DNA of 35,022 nt, taken from assembly GCA_019348255.1 (NCBI GenBank), contig JAHWJU010000014.1, positions 1-35,022 on the forward strand, read 5' to 3'. Under the pieces are notes generated by a model. The model was given only the letters and a program-made list of their open reading frames with translations, was not told the origin of the DNA and ran no database searches. Position numbers and translations under genes: made by a program. Shown here piece by piece: positions 1 to 6,697 of the stretch. The DNA is from Actinomycetota bacterium. GTDB lineage: Bacteria; Actinomycetota; Acidimicrobiia; Acidimicrobiales; CADCTF01. How positions within the stretch are numbered: the stretch's first letter is position 1; each line of letters begins with the position of its first letter.

Positions 1-420
1 CTCGGCCACCCGCCACCGGGGGCGCTCCTCGCTGCCCACGTTCTCCGCCGCCAGAGTCGTGCCCTTGGCGCCCGCAGCCCAGTTGGCAATCAGGCGCCGG
101 ACATGGCGGCCGCTGACCCGCAGCCGCTCAGCTGCCGCCGCCGTCGACAGCCAACCCTCCTCGCCCCGGCAGCGCCGGCCCTCCTGCGGTCGGGGTGCAC
201 ACACCAGCGGCTCGCCGGTGGCCGGGTGACGCCCCTCAAGCAGCGCCCGGAAGGCCTCGGGCTCGACCAGCCCCGACAGGCCCAGCTCGGCCGACAGCGA
301 TCCCACCCAGCGACCCGGCGCCTCTCCCGCCCCCGTGTAATAGGCCTGCGCGTTGGGCGCCACCTCGGCCAGGAAGTAGTCCGCCGCTCCGGTGGCGGCC
401 AGGCGGGCGATGGACAGCAC
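1..420 (-). CDS. MobF/TrwC-type conjugative relaxase, N-terminal part (runs off the left edge)
   Basis: The reading frame is open from GTG at 420 to the window edge (140 codons). A TAG three codons upstream fixes the start, and AGAGGG lies just before the GTG. The N-terminus VLSIARLAATGAADYFLAEV, the paired tyrosines in AYYTGAGEAPGRWVG (about residues 27-28) and HPATGEPL (about 65-72) match the opening of actinobacterial MobF relaxases. These proteins nick oriT and attach to DNA through N-terminal tyrosines. The residues after HPATGEPL are unusual: WLSTAAAAERLRVSGRHVRR looks like a winged or MerR/excisionase-like helix-turn-helix lying where the relaxase core normally continues. The metal-binding histidines and helicase domain would be beyond the window. 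It marks the left accessory DNA as a mobilisable or conjugative element. The family call is good; whether the gene is complete is unknown. Confidence 0.75.
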   Translation of the reverse strand, partial: MLSIARLAATGAADYFLAEVAPNAQAYYTGAGEAPGRWVGSLSAELGLSGLVEPEAFRALLEGRHPATGEPLVCAPRPQEGRRCRGEEGWLSTAAAAERLRVSGRHVRRLIANWAAGAKGTTLAAENVGSEERPRWRVAE

Positions 421-430
421 GTCCCTCTAT

Positions 431-486
431 GGCCGCGTTCGCGGCCCGCGCCGGACACACGTCGCCACGTCCCGAGGGGACGTGGC
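431..486. repeat. Two inverted repeats upstream of the relaxase (possible oriT or operator)
   Basis: Two perfect dyads lie between 10 and 66 bp before the relaxase start. GGCCGCG-TT-CGCGGCC occupies 431-446, and GCCACGTCCC-GAG-GGGACGTGGC occupies 464-486. MobF relaxases often act at an oriT beside their own gene, and inverted repeats flank or overlap such nick sites. The hairpins could equally be an operator or a terminator. The structure is seen directly; the oriT role is inference. Confidence 0.5.
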
Positions 487-630
487 AAGTCTGTGTGCCG
501 CATATGGGGCTCGCCTCCACGGGCTCAAGCTTTCGCCAGCCATGCCGACCGGTGGCGAAGGGTGAGGCAGAGCAGCCATCGCAACGCATGCTCAGCGGCT
601 CGCGACCGAAGCTGCCGGAAAGCGGCGGGC

Positions 631-970
631 TCAGGGCCAGAAGCAGACCTCGGTCCCGCCCGGGCTCAGAGCGATTTCGACGCGGATGCCGGCCTCGCGG
701 GCGCGACGCGTATCGACCCGCTAGCCCCCGGTCCGCCGCCACCTGCTCGATGCCGAAGCCGACGCGGTCGTCTCGGACCGAGGCCATCAGCCGCTTGTCC
801 GCCAGGTCGCGACCGGCATAGACGGTGATGTGGATGGCAGCGGCGTGCTTGGCCGCATTGGTCAGCAGCTCGGTGACGATCGCCCTCACCACCACCACCC
901 GCTCGGATGCAGCCTGGGGAAATCGGGGTCCAGCGCCAGCGCCGCCTCGACGCCGTGGACCGGGATGACC
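631..970 (-). pseudogene. Decayed sensor histidine kinase ATPase domain
   Basis: Pieces of a NarL-family-type histidine kinase HATPase domain lie in order but in different frames. The first is EAALALDPDFP. The next is RAIVTELLTNAAKHA (N-box), followed by VRDDRVGF (G1 box-like). Near 670-640 comes REAGIRVEIALSPGGTEVCF, ending at TGA 631-633. At least two frameshifts separate them, so no intact kinase can be made. The N-terminal sensor part is not recognisable. It sits between the relaxase and the tRNA-derived repeat, so it belongs to the left element or to the old junction. Remnant status is clear; the exact upstream limit is not. Confidence 0.6.
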
Positions 971-1216
971 GCTCCAGCCTCGGCTGCTCCATTTCAACGT
1001 CGGGGCGAGCCGACAGGTGCGCCAGCGCGACAGGTGGCTGTCGCAGGACGCTCCACCGAGGGGCTCGCGGCCCCGCCTGTCGGTTGCATTCCATCCAACA
1101 TTTATCCAACATTTGTTGTCGGCCGAGGCCGTCCGCCAGCGTTCGCCAGAAGGCGCCCACCCCGCCTGACCTGCGCTTTTAGTCCCAGGGCGTCCGCCAC
1201 CGTTCGGCCGTTTTGA

Positions 1217-1261
1217 CTTCCCAAGCTGAGAACGCGGGTTCGATTCCCGTCGCCCGCTCTC
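1217..1261 (+). mobile_element. Attachment site: 3' part of tRNA-Gly(CCC), copy 1
   Basis: The bases run from the anticodon loop (CTTCCCAAG, anticodon CCC) through the T arm (GCGGG-TTCGATT-CCCGT) to the acceptor strand CGCCCGC plus T. This is the 3' portion of a tRNA-Gly. No matching 5' half exists upstream, so it is a displaced tRNA end and not a gene. The same 45 bp recur at 9011-9055 with two differences. Tyrosine integrases commonly cross over in the anticodon-loop region and leave exactly this remnant. It marks the right end of the left element and the left end of the 1262-9010 element. Confidence 0.85.
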
Positions 1262-1266
1262 TGGTG

Positions 1267-1307
1267 AAGAGGCTGGTCAGGGCCACTACGTCCTTGACCA
1301 GCCTCTT
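1267..1307. terminator. 13-bp inverted repeat downstream of integrase
   Basis: AAGAGGCTGGTCA at 1267-1279 and TGACCAGCCTCTT at 1295-1307 are a perfect inverted repeat with a 15-nt loop. It lies between the integrase stop (1332) and the attachment site. It could end integrase transcription, although there is no clear U run, or it could be an arm-type recombinase site. Confidence 0.5.
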
Positions 1308-1331
1308 GCGCGTCAGCGGACCATCCGCCTT

Positions 1332-2450
1332 TCATCCGGCATCCGCTTCTTCATCCGGCGCGTCGTCGCCGGATGCCATGGCCTGACGCAGCTCGTCGAA
1401 GATGCCTTGCGCCATTGCGCGATCGGCCTGCGCGGTCCTGTGGAGGTAGCGCAGCGCGGCTTGCGGCGATGACTGCCCGAGGCGCGCCATGAGGTCCTTC
1501 AACGTCGTGCCGGGCACCTTCGCCGCCATCGTGTTCGCCAAGTGCCGGAGGTCGTGCGGCTTGAGGTCGGGACGGACGCCGGTCTCCCGAAGTGCCTTAT
1601 GCCACGCCTTGTAGAACGAGGCGCGCCGCACGCCGCCCTTGCGCCCCGGGAACAGCGGCGCACCGGGACCAGCCGCGACGTGGTGCTCGAGGTGGGCTTC
1701 GAGCAAGGGGACAACCGACTCCGGCATCGTGACGTCGCGGACGCCGGCGGTCGACTTCGGACGACGCACCTGGATGCCGGACGACAGCTCCTGGCGCTGC
1801 TTGTTCACGATGACGCGCCGGTGGAGGAAGTCGAGATCGGCGCGTGTGAGCCCGAGCAGCTCGCCGAGGCGCAGACCGCACGTCGACGCGAGCAGCAGGA
1901 GCGCCCCGTACGGCGGGTCGATCGCCTGCACGAGCGCCAGGGCATCGCTGACCGGGATCAGCGGTCGCTCGTCGCTGGTCTCCAACGCCGCGCCTCGGAC
2001 GCGGCATCGGTTCTTCGCGATGAGGTCGTCCTCGGCGGCCGTGTTCAGGAACGCCATCAGGAGCCGGTAACACTTCGCTGCCTGCGACGGGCTCACGCGC
2101 GCTGACAGGTCGGCGTGCCACAGGCGGACGGCTCGTCTCGTGATCGCGTTCAGCGGTGTGTCGCCGAACGTCGCGACGATGTGCTTGAGCTGGCTCGCGT
2201 AGACCTCCTGGGTCCGCGGCGCGAGCCTCCGCGTCCGCATCCACTCGTCGGCGTACGTCCGCAGCGGGACACGTCCGGCCGTCGGATCGATCCACCGGTC
2301 CCGAGCGCGGTCCGCGCGCTGCTCTGCCTCCCATGCCAGCGCGTCACGCTTCGCGTGGAACGTCTTGCTGTACTTCGTGCCGTCTGGTCGGCGCAGCTCG
2401 ACGTCGTATGCGGTCTTGCCGTTGCGGAGCCGCCTCGTCCGGATGGCCAT
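1332..2450 (-). CDS. int: Tyrosine recombinase/integrase of the tRNA-Gly island
   Basis: This 372-aa protein has the phage-integrase layout. There is an N-terminal arm-binding region (to about residue 60), a SAM-like core-binding domain (about 65-160), and a C-terminal catalytic domain. Visible catalytic residues are Arg in CGLRLGE, Lys in RRPKST, HDLRH, and Tyr in LRYLH. The usual LGH is LGQ here, a substitution seen in some integrases. It catalyses site-specific integration and excision, most likely at the tRNA-Gly repeats 1217-1261 and 9011-9055. The ATG at 2450 has an excellent GGAGGAG ribosome site 9 nt after the stop of the upstream excisionase frame, so the two form a xis-int unit. The gene points toward the tRNA remnant and ends about 70 bp from it, as expected for a tRNA-targeting integrase. 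Confidence 0.93.
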   Translation of the reverse strand: MAIRTRRLRNGKTAYDVELRRPDGTKYSKTFHAKRDALAWEAEQRADRARDRWIDPTAGRVPLRTYADEWMRTRRLAPRTQEVYASQLKHIVATFGDTPLNAITRRAVRLWHADLSARVSPSQAAKCYRLLMAFLNTAAEDDLIAKNRCRVRGAALETSDERPLIPVSDALALVQAIDPPYGALLLLASTCGLRLGELLGLTRADLDFLHRRVIVNKQRQELSSGIQVRRPKSTAGVRDVTMPESVVPLLEAHLEHHVAAGPGAPLFPGRKGGVRRASFYKAWHKALRETGVRPDLKPHDLRHLANTMAAKVPGTTLKDLMARLGQSSPQAALRYLHRTAQADRAMAQGIFDELRQAMASGDDAPDEEADAG

Positions 2451-2459
2451 CGCTCCTCC

Positions 2460-2782
2460 TCAGGAAGCCGGCCGCCGACGCCGACCGGTGGCCGGTGCGT
2501 CGGGGAACAAGAGGGGCTGGTCGACGCGGAGGTCGATGACGCCCGAGGGCTGCTCGCCATCATCAACGGTAGACGGGCGGTGTGACGTCGACGTCTCCTT
2601 GTTGAGGTCGGCGACGAGGCCTCGATGTCCTCGGTGCGGACACGGCGACAGCCATCGATCATGACCGACGGCAGGCGCCCGCTCGCGAGCAGCTCGTAGA
2701 GCTTCGACCTTCCAATCGAGAGGACGTGCGCGGCGTCCTCCGGACGGAGCAAGTACCTGTCCACCTCCACCTCCGTTTGCAT
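2460..2782 (-). pseudogene. xis: Excisionase-like helix-turn-helix protein, one-base frameshift
   Basis: From ATG 2782 the frame encodes a MerR/excisionase-type helix-turn-helix: RYLLRPEDAAHVLSIGRSKL, then YELLASGRLPSVMIDGCRRV, then RTEDIEA. The frame then departs from the family. The expected continuation FVADLNKE lies in the next frame (VADLNKETSTSHRPS and onward), which ends at TGA 2460-2462, 9 nt before the integrase start. Restoring one T near 2617 (GCCTCGTC to GCCTTCGTC) gives a single 108-codon reading frame. Excisionases bind attachment arms and direct integrases toward excision. If the frameshift is genuine the element may be locked in place; a sequencing error or programmed slippage are alternatives. 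Confidence 0.75.
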
Positions 2783-2883
2783 GGATGCGTGCACATGCGG
2801 AGATGCGCGTCCTCGCCGCCGGGAACGCAACGCGGGGAGTCCCCGCACCCGCGACCAGCCAGTCGAGGGAGTCCCCCGCGCAG

Positions 2884-3300
2884 TCAGCGCTTGCGCTTGC
2901 GCTCGTTGCGCTCCATCGCGCGCCGCTGTTGGCGGCTGAGTCCGGGCTCGCGCGAGGGGACGGCCGGGTCGTGCCGCTCGAGCAGCTCGCGGATCCGCGA
3001 CCGGGCAAATGCAAGGTCGGCCTCCGTGCTCCGCAACTGCGCCTGAGTCCGCTCAAGGTCGGACTCCAGGCGTTCGACGCGTGTCGTCGTCCGTTCGAGC
3101 GCCGCTTCGGCGCGGGTGCGTCCGCGAAGCGCATCGCTCAGCTGACGCTTGAGGACTCGGTGCTCCACTCGCAGCTCGTCGACGCTGGCGTGCTCCTCCG
3201 CCTTCCGTTGCCGGTACGCGCGCACGCGTTCGGCCTCGTTGGCCCACTTCCGCGGTCGGCCAGGCCCTCGAGACGGCTCAGGCGCATCCGCCGTCGACAT
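2884..3300 (-). CDS. Small basic coiled-coil protein with AT-hook-like motif
   Basis: This 138-aa protein begins at ATG 3300. The N-terminus has RGPGRPRKW (about residues 10-18), an AT-hook-like minor-groove-binding motif, followed by ERVRAYRQRKAEEH. The middle (about 35-105) is a long charged helix with heptad character: RVEHRVLKRQLSDAL, RTTTRVERLESDLERTQAQL, and EADLAFARSRIRELLE. The C-terminus is strongly basic (RRAMERNERKRKR). Such proteins sit beside integrases in actinobacterial islands and plasmids and may be DNA-bridging or regulatory factors, but I do not recognise a named family. It lies upstream of xis-int on the same strand, about 100 bp away. Confidence 0.7.
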   Translation of the reverse strand: MSTADAPEPSRGPGRPRKWANEAERVRAYRQRKAEEHASVDELRVEHRVLKRQLSDALRGRTRAEAALERTTTRVERLESDLERTQAQLRSTEADLAFARSRIRELLERHDPAVPSREPGLSRQQRRAMERNERKRKR

Positions 3301-3356
3301 GGTAATAACCGTACGACATGAAACCGTCCGGCGGTACCCGTGCATATTGTGTGAGC

Positions 3357-3550
3357 CCGGCGACCCCGGCCGCCGGCCTACCCCTGCACCCTCGCCCCAC
3401 CCCCGGCCCGCGCCCACCCGACCCGGGCCCCGCCCGCGCCCTCCCCGGCCCCTCGCGCCCGTGCGTCCTCGCCGCCCACCCGGCCCGGTCCTCCGCCACC
3501 GGCCGTGCCCGCCGGGCCGCGTCCCTGCTCTGCCTCCGCCCCCGAACGAA
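3357..3550. other. Strand-asymmetric C-rich tract with G-quadruplex potential
   Basis: This is the non-coding stretch between the divergent genes at 3300 and 3634. The plus strand is dominated by C with very little A or T. The minus strand over about 3380-3412 has four or more closely spaced runs of three to five G, which fits a G-quadruplex pattern. Several Pro/Arg-rich open frames cross it but look like composition artefacts. No clear promoter hexamers were seen. It could affect transcription or replication of the element. Confidence 0.55.
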
Positions 3551-3633
3551 CCGCGACCACCGGCGCCTGTCTCGGACGCCGCCGAGCCCGTTGTTGCGCT
3601 GCATGGCGGCGCCGCGAAGACCATCCTGGATGC

Positions 3634-4065
3634 GTGGAACCGCGGTTTGAGCTCCGCTCCGACGGGATCGTCGACTGTCTGCTGGATGGTCGGAGCTTGC
3701 TCAACGAGGCGCTCGCAGATGCAGTTTCCAGTCGTGCTCCGCGCGGTGCGCTGCATCCCGGTCTCTCGACTTACTGGATCGATCGCACCGAAGAGGCCGT
3801 CCGACGGGCAGTCCAGCATCGGCTGCAAGAACCGTTCGCGACGGGGAACGTGACCTACCTCAGCCTCAAGGGCGACCTTGTTGTCGCCGCATACGACTTC
3901 GATGGCGAGGACGGGCAGACCGAGTCGATTCCGGTCGACGAGTTCGTCCACATACTCACCCTTTGGCGTCAGGAGGTTGTGGGTGCGGGTGGGGTCAGCG
4001 GCGACGACGCCGCTGCTCTGCAGGACGAACCGCGCGCCCGTCCGATGCCTCCGGCGTCGGAGTGA
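3634..4065 (+). CDS. Uncharacterised protein, first gene of the dioxygenase-HEPN cassette
   Basis: GTG 3634 gives 143 aa. The coherent part runs from FELRSDGIVDCLLDGRSLLN through NVTYLSLKGDLVVAAYDFDG to PVDEFVHILTLW. It is an alternating strand/helix pattern typical of a small folded alpha/beta protein. The tail after about residue 110 is polar and probably disordered. It ends 13 bp before the dioxygenase-like gene, suggesting co-transcription. The antisense strand is also open here because codons are in register, but the plus reading is favoured by its hydrophobic pattern and the two plus-strand genes that follow. Longer in-frame starts upstream would cross the C-rich tract and are less likely. 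I do not recognise the family. Confidence 0.6.
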   Translation: MEPRFELRSDGIVDCLLDGRSLLNEALADAVSSRAPRGALHPGLSTYWIDRTEEAVRRAVQHRLQEPFATGNVTYLSLKGDLVVAAYDFDGEDGQTESIPVDEFVHILTLWRQEVVGAGGVSGDDAAALQDEPRARPMPPASE

Positions 4066-4078
4066 TGAGAATCCATCC

Positions 4079-4741
4079 GTGAACAGCGGCCCGACTACAG
4101 CAACGACCCTTCGCATCGCGATCGACGAGGCGAAGAGGACTGGCTGGGCCCGGTACGAAGGCGAATTTGCGGACGTGAGCTCGTCGGCGCTCGAGCTTGG
4201 CTACGTACCTGTCCCGACGAGGAAGCATGACCCAGAGGTCGCGCTGATTCAGCCCCGCGATCCATCCTCTGCCCGGCGCATGTCCATGAGCGCAAGGTAT
4301 GGGCTCGGCTCGCTACCGCTCCACACCGACGGCGCACACATGGCAATGCCGCCAGAGCTGACGATCCTTACGTCGGATCGCGAGAGCGGTGTCGGCACGT
4401 ACCTGCTGTATGTGGGCACCGGTGCGATGCCGCCCGATGTGGAGGAGGCTGCTCGCCACGGGGTCTTCGCCGTTCGTGACGGAGCGGCCGTGCGAAGTGT
4501 CACCGCTCGTCAGCGAGACGGAGCCCTGCGATTCGACCCGGTAGCTATGGCACCACGTGACGATCTCGCCCGGGCCGTCGTCCGCTACTTCGAGCAGGCT
4601 ACGTACGCTGCAGAAGTCCACCGTTGGCAGGCGCGTGAGGTTCTAGTGATCGACAACACATCGGTGGTTCATGGCCGCGAGAAGGCGGAGAACTCTCCCG
4701 ACCGTGAGTTGCGACGCTTGATGCTCCGGAGGGCGCCGTGA
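4079..4741 (+). CDS. TauD/TfdA-like Fe(II)/2-oxoglutarate dioxygenase
   Basis: GTG 4079 gives 220 aa. It has the Fe(II)/2-oxoglutarate dioxygenase signature. H82-x-D84 lies in PLHTDGAHMAMPPELTIL. The distal His198 and Arg200 are in VLVIDNTSVVHGR, and basic residues in ELRRLMLRR can bind 2-oxoglutarate. The VIDNTSVVHGR block strongly resembles the C-terminal part of the clavaminate-synthase/TauD fold. These enzymes hydroxylate small molecules, amino-acid side chains or nucleic-acid substrates. At 220 aa it is shorter than typical TauD (about 280), so some lid elements are missing. Its stop overlaps the next gene's start by 4 nt (GTGA), so it is probably translationally coupled to the HEPN gene. 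The substrate is unknown. Confidence 0.8.
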   Translation: MNSGPTTATTLRIAIDEAKRTGWARYEGEFADVSSSALELGYVPVPTRKHDPEVALIQPRDPSSARRMSMSARYGLGSLPLHTDGAHMAMPPELTILTSDRESGVGTYLLYVGTGAMPPDVEEAARHGVFAVRDGAAVRSVTARQRDGALRFDPVAMAPRDDLARAVVRYFEQATYAAEVHRWQAREVLVIDNTSVVHGREKAENSPDRELRRLMLRRAP

Positions 4742-5640
4742 CCGCGAAACCGTTCGACCATGAATCCCTTTGGCTCAAGGCCAAGTCATTCATCAATCGA
4801 TCATTCGCCGCGGCCGACACCGGTGACTTCGACGAGGCCGCGTTGTGGGCATCATGCGCACTCGAGCTTCTTGGAAAGGCTGCGCTGAGCAAGGTCAGTC
4901 CTTTGCTCGTCGCGGACCCAAGCGACGACGGCAAGAGTTTGTTGATCGCCGCTGGACTCTCGTCAGACTTCGCCGGATTCAAATCGATCCAGGCCAAGGC
5001 GGTGTTCAGCCGATGCGCGCGAGCGTTCCCGCCGTTCAGCGAATTGAGAGCGAACCAGATCGCGGTCAACCGCAACGAGGAGCTGCATTCCGGTGGCCTG
5101 CCTTTCGCTGCGGTCCACCAGGACGTGTGGTGGCAGACGTTCTGGGCTCTGGCGACCGTGTTGGCGCAGGCACGGGACCGCACACTCGATGAGCTTGTCC
5201 CCGCGAACCGAGTCAAGACGGTTGAAGAGCACCTGGCACGCAATGCGGAGAACATCAAGCTGCGGGTCGAGTCGCTTATCCAGCGAGCGACCCAGCGGCT
5301 TCAGCTCCTCGATGCCGCAGTTCTGACTGCGCAAGTTCACGCCGAGCTGTCAGCTCGAGCCGCCGCAATCTCGCTCGAACACCTCGCGTCACACCGATGC
5401 CCGGCCTGCGGCGGAATCGGGTTCCTGCACGGCGACTACGTCGGGGAGAGCGACGTGCAGTACGACTACGAGGACGCGACAGCTACGGAGACACTCACCG
5501 TCTTGGTCGAGAGCTTCTCGTGCGAGAACTGCGGCCTCGTTCTGCCCGAGCAGGAGTTCATCGCCGTTGCCGAGCTACCGGACACCTTCATCGTCGAGCG
5601 TGAGTACGAACCGGAATACGACGACTACGGCAACGAATGA
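4738..5640 (+). CDS. HEPN-domain protein with C-terminal zinc ribbon
   Basis: GTG 4738 overlaps the dioxygenase stop; 300 aa. The N-terminal helices (FDEAALWASCALELLGKAAL, about residues 31-50) resemble the first HEPN helix pair. R112-N113-x3-H117 (RNEELH) fits the HEPN RNase motif R-(N/D/H)-x3-H, whose Arg and His are catalytic in many HEPN toxins and defence nucleases. Residues 150-215 are helical. C221PAC224 and C262ENC265 form a probable zinc ribbon, and the C-terminus is acidic (EREYEPEYDDYGNE). HEPN proteins commonly cleave RNA in toxin-antitoxin and anti-phage systems. Coupling to a dioxygenase is unusual. Activity is inferred from the motif; the partner relationship is inferred from operon structure. 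Confidence 0.75.
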   Translation: MTAKPFDHESLWLKAKSFINRSFAAADTGDFDEAALWASCALELLGKAALSKVSPLLVADPSDDGKSLLIAAGLSSDFAGFKSIQAKAVFSRCARAFPPFSELRANQIAVNRNEELHSGGLPFAAVHQDVWWQTFWALATVLAQARDRTLDELVPANRVKTVEEHLARNAENIKLRVESLIQRATQRLQLLDAAVLTAQVHAELSARAAAISLEHLASHRCPACGGIGFLHGDYVGESDVQYDYEDATATETLTVLVESFSCENCGLVLPEQEFIAVAELPDTFIVEREYEPEYDDYGNE

Positions 5641-5662
5641 TCGCCGTGTGACTCGCGTTGCG

Positions 5663-6241
5663 CTATGCCGTGTCGCCATCCTTGACCGCACGAAGGCGGC
5701 GCGGGTCAGCGGGCAGCGACTCCCACACCTCCTCGTCCACGAGCCGTGGGAGCTCCTTGGGCGCCAGGTGTTCCTCGAAGATCGCGAAGGTCTCACCGAG
5801 GCGGGTGGCCGCCGGCGCCAGGATGCCGTGGAGCCCAAGCTGATGAGCCGCGCGCGCGACCTGCCAGCACGGTTCGTACTCGCCGACGGGCGAGCGGAGG
5901 TCCGCCTCCGACAATCCGACGGACGCAGCTGCCGCCGGGTCCCGGAGGTCGAGCACATCAGACACGCCGACCTCGACGAGGAGCAGCCGACGGGGCTGCA
6001 CCATGTCGCCTGTCATGCCGTCGAACGGATCGACAAGGTGCCGGTAGGCCTCCACGACGACTGACGCTCGTGGCCGCCCGAGATACAAGACCGAGAACGC
6101 GCCGGGCGGCCCCCAGCGGCCGCCCGCGCTGCTCCCGGTAAGCCCTCGCCAGTCGCGGCTGGCATGGCGCTCGAAGGTGCCCTCGACCTGCGTGCGCGGC
6201 GCCCGGCCAACAGCGACGATGAGTTCCCGGCGGCTGACCAC
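5663..6241 (-). CDS. RES-domain toxin (NAD+-targeting family)
   Basis: GTG 6241 directly follows the antitoxin stop (TAGGTG); 192 aa. RES-family features are GTFERHAS (conserved Arg), GGRW, SVLYLGRPRASVVVEAYRHL (conserved Glu) and, near the end, HGILAPAATRLGETFAIFEE. RES toxins degrade or phosphorolyse NAD+. The family is named for conserved Arg, Glu and Ser. The position normally read as PS-A in this last block is PAA here, so the expected Ser appears to be Ala. The toxin may be inactive, or another residue may substitute. It forms a bicistronic module with the gene at 6242-6595, in the antitoxin-first order typical of Xre-RES systems. Confidence 0.83.
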   Translation of the reverse strand: MVSRRELIVAVGRAPRTQVEGTFERHASRDWRGLTGSSAGGRWGPPGAFSVLYLGRPRASVVVEAYRHLVDPFDGMTGDMVQPRRLLLVEVGVSDVLDLRDPAAAASVGLSEADLRSPVGEYEPCWQVARAAHQLGLHGILAPAATRLGETFAIFEEHLAPKELPRLVDEEVWESLPADPRRLRAVKDGDTA

Positions 6242-6595
6242 CTACATCGCTCCCGCTCGCAGGCGCTCCACCGACTGGACCACCGGCTGGAAGTCGCCGG
6301 CGGCGAGGAGGTCGATGGGGCGGGCGCCCTCGAATTCTGGGTTCTTGGCGTGCATCCAGATCTCGACGCCCTCCGGGCGGTACACGGCGCCGAGCAGACG
6401 GACCACGTAGTGCGTGTCGACGAGCCGATCCCGAGTCTCGTCGCGTGGGCGCGAACTACCCGCAGCCCAGTGCTGCACTTGCCGTTCCTTGACTCCGGTC
6501 GCCCTGGCGATGTCGCAGTTGCTGAGGCCGGCCGCCCTGATCTCACGAACGATCTCTTGATAGGAGAACCCGGCCTGAGGGGTTGCTTGGGTCAA
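6242..6595 (-). CDS. Xre/MbcA/ParS-like antitoxin of the RES toxin
   Basis: This 117-aa protein starts at TTG 6595, preceded by a GGGGGTG ribosome-binding stretch. The N-terminal half is a helix-turn-helix (SNCDIARATGVKERQVQHWA, about residues 25-44). The C-terminal half (WMHAKNPEFEGARPIDLLAA, then VVQSVERL) matches the MbcA/ParS/Xre antitoxin toxin-binding domain. It neutralises the downstream RES toxin and probably represses its own promoter. The stop abuts the toxin start, ensuring coupled translation. The promoter region contains a 12-bp-period repeat (6634-6652) suited to autoregulation. Confidence 0.85.
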   Translation of the reverse strand: MTQATPQAGFSYQEIVREIRAAGLSNCDIARATGVKERQVQHWAAGSSRPRDETRDRLVDTHYVVRLLGAVYRPEGVEIWMHAKNPEFEGARPIDLLAAGDFQPVVQSVERLRAGAM

Positions 6596-6633
6596 TGTGG
6601 CACCCCCGTTCTGACTCCCTGAATAGCATACTG

Positions 6634-6652
6634 GATGACGTAGTAGATGACG
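6634..6652. promoter_or_regulatory. Candidate antitoxin operator
   Basis: GATGACG occurs at 6634-6640 and again at 6646-6652, giving a 12-bp direct periodicity. It lies 40-60 bp upstream of the antitoxin start and just before the divergent gene at 6698. Xre-type antitoxins usually bind repeats in their own promoter. The repeat is seen directly; the role is inference. Confidence 0.4.
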
Positions 6653-6697
6653 CGTACCATAGCGTCACTTCCTCCGCATGACGAATCGAGGTGCCTG

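Noticed and set aside
236-997. Intact 253-aa histidine kinase-like protein on the minus strand
   Set aside because: Only a short segment resembles a kinase; the rest overlaps the relaxase and is out of frame with the family sequence.
1217-1261. Complete tRNA gene
   Set aside because: No complementary 5' acceptor, D arm or 5' anticodon strand precedes the fragment; the same holds at 9011-9055.
1102-1335. Minus-strand open frame containing GNRTRVLSLGS, crossing the first tRNA fragment
   Set aside because: This peptide is the antisense translation of a tRNA-Gly 3' end, a common spurious call.
2150-2848. Long minus-strand frame extending the excisionase into the integrase region
   Set aside because: After the frameshift it is Ser/Arg-rich and antisense-like to family expectation; the conserved continuation is in the next frame.
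3149-3853. Pro/Arg-rich plus-strand frames across the C-rich tract
   Set aside because: Composition-driven absence of stops in C-rich DNA; no ribosome site or recognisable domain.
2884-4116. Single 410-aa minus-strand protein
   Set aside because: Its first 270 codons are antisense to the 3634 gene and the C-rich tract; only the last 138 aa have protein-like character.
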